DNA of 64,000 nt, from NCBI GenBank assembly GCA_963210315.1, contig OY723309.1:682001-746000 (forward strand), written 5' to 3'. Below, piece by piece: positions 63,099 to 64,000 of this stretch. A model generated the notes under the pieces. That model did no database searches. It was not told where the DNA came from and saw only the letters and a program-made list of their open reading frames with translations. Source of the DNA: Rhynchopus euleeides (taxonomy: Eukaryota > Euglenozoa > Diplonemea > Diplonemida > Diplonemidae). How positions within the stretch are numbered: position 1 is the stretch's first letter; each line of letters opens with the position of its first letter. The translations under genes and the position numbers were made by a program.

Positions 63099-64000
63099 GG
63101 CTGCGGTGTGTGCAGGTGTGTCGTATCTGTGGGGTGGTGTCAGTGCTGGCTGTGGTGTGCTCGCACAAGGTGGCATCAGCACCAAAGGCGACTGCGGGTT
63201 GCCAACCCCAAATGCAGGAGTGGAGCGGGTGGGGGCAGCACACCAACGGGGCTTGAGACTAGCGACTAGCGGATATGCCGCCATCAGCACCCCTCTGCAC
63301 CTCTTCTTCATTTTGTGAAGGCATGCAAGGTTTTACTTGTGGGCACGAGCGCAGTGGTCCTGGGCGTTGCTGTGTGTAGAGGGCGGTTTTGTGTTTGCTT
63401 CCTCAAAACACACTGCGCGCGTGATACGCTCCACTGACTATTTCGCTGTGACAATCAAGCTCTTTGGGAAATCAAACGATGTTGGATTTTCTTGCAGCAG
63501 GCACGTCACCGTCGGTAAACACTGCCTGATGCGGGTGCTACTGCTCCTGTGTGTTCGACTTCCTCCTTCATTGCAGGCCGTTACACAAAAATACGCCCGA
63601 TTTTCAGCTCAACTGACGGATGCGGAGGAACTTCACAGTGGTGTGTGGAAACACGACCAGTGGCCTGTCTTGAGTTACAGCCATCCAACAAACATCGGTG
63701 GTGTAAAAACTTGGGTTTCGTGATTTTGGAGGGCTAAGGTGGGTTTTTACCCCACCGATGTTTGTGGGGATGACTGTACCTCAAGATCTCTGGAGAGGCC
63801 CCACAGGTATGCGGGTTGACGATTAACACTTACGGACAGGAGGAGGCGGAGGTTATGGTGCAAGCAACGCTGCGTACATTGGTATGTTTGATGTGTGTAG
63901 GTGTCGTCTCTTCTTCCTGTGTGTAGGAGTGTCCACACAGGCGGCCCGTCGGTCATTTCAACCACTGCCTGAGACAGGTTATCGCAAAGTTCCGTTCAGA
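63099..64000. other. 5' flank of the surface-protein gene; no other gene
   Basis: No coherent frame apart from the in-frame upstream extension of the WD40 frame to 63311. Contains one MITE. Confidence 0.55.
63678..63778. mobile_element. 101-bp mariner-like MITE
   Basis: Arms CAGCCATCC-AACAAACATCG and its complement (CAGTCATCCCCACAAACATC on the other strand) extend about 33 bp, with TA on both sides. The ATCGGTGGGGTAAAAAC block recalls the subterminal repeats of the CCGTCAC elements. Confidence 0.75.

Overview
The window looks like nuclear DNA from a repeat-rich protist that I cannot place. Five to six widely spaced host-type genes with GC-rich, intronless reading frames sit in long stretches of G/C homopolymers, microsatellites, decayed repeats and DNA transposons. 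All host-type genes lie on the minus strand: a pseudokinase (20870-22108), a PDZ/coiled-coil protein (28238-29581), a 1,024-residue secreted cupredoxin-like protein (41358-44432), a four-span membrane protein (50792-51322), a retrocopied reading frame (55401-56731) and a secreted WD40/Cys-module membrane protein (59965-63098). Three of the five host-type starts have an AG a few bases upstream behind pyrimidine-rich sequence. One-strand organisation plus such acceptors would fit polycistronic transcription with trans-splicing (euglenozoans, dinoflagellates), but no spliced-leader gene is visible.

Mobile DNA dominates and several elements can be delimited to the base from terminal inverted repeats (TIRs) and target-site duplications (TSDs). 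At the left are a palindromic element with a 5-bp TSD (125-1248), two hAT elements (9345-10115 with an exact 8-bp TSD, 11064-12011 with a broken transposase) and a tyrosine-recombinase element (12331-14039). Three elements share a G-run TIR and TA duplications: 16370-18136 (zinc-knuckle ORF), 23413-25288 (unknown proteins, about 250-bp TIRs) and 46450-48020.

From 31132 to 40263 an AT-rich palindromic element with CACGG termini holds a nest of other elements: TA-targeting CCGT elements, GGAGG elements with 3-bp TSDs, a hAT transposon with an intact transposase C-terminus next to a 200-bp assembly gap, and a 1.0-kb TGGTGCCCC element whose near-identical sister lies at 54002-54991. Removing inserts and one TSD copy each restores the sequence seen in intact copies, giving an order of events up to seven levels deep.

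The right third holds tandem arrays (52284-52498, 52832-53690, 53937-57310), a poly(A)-tailed retrocopy inside one array unit, and the cell-surface protein gene, which is one gene split by a single-base change in an A7 run. The 1.2-9.3 kb region and most gaps between genes contain no supportable gene.
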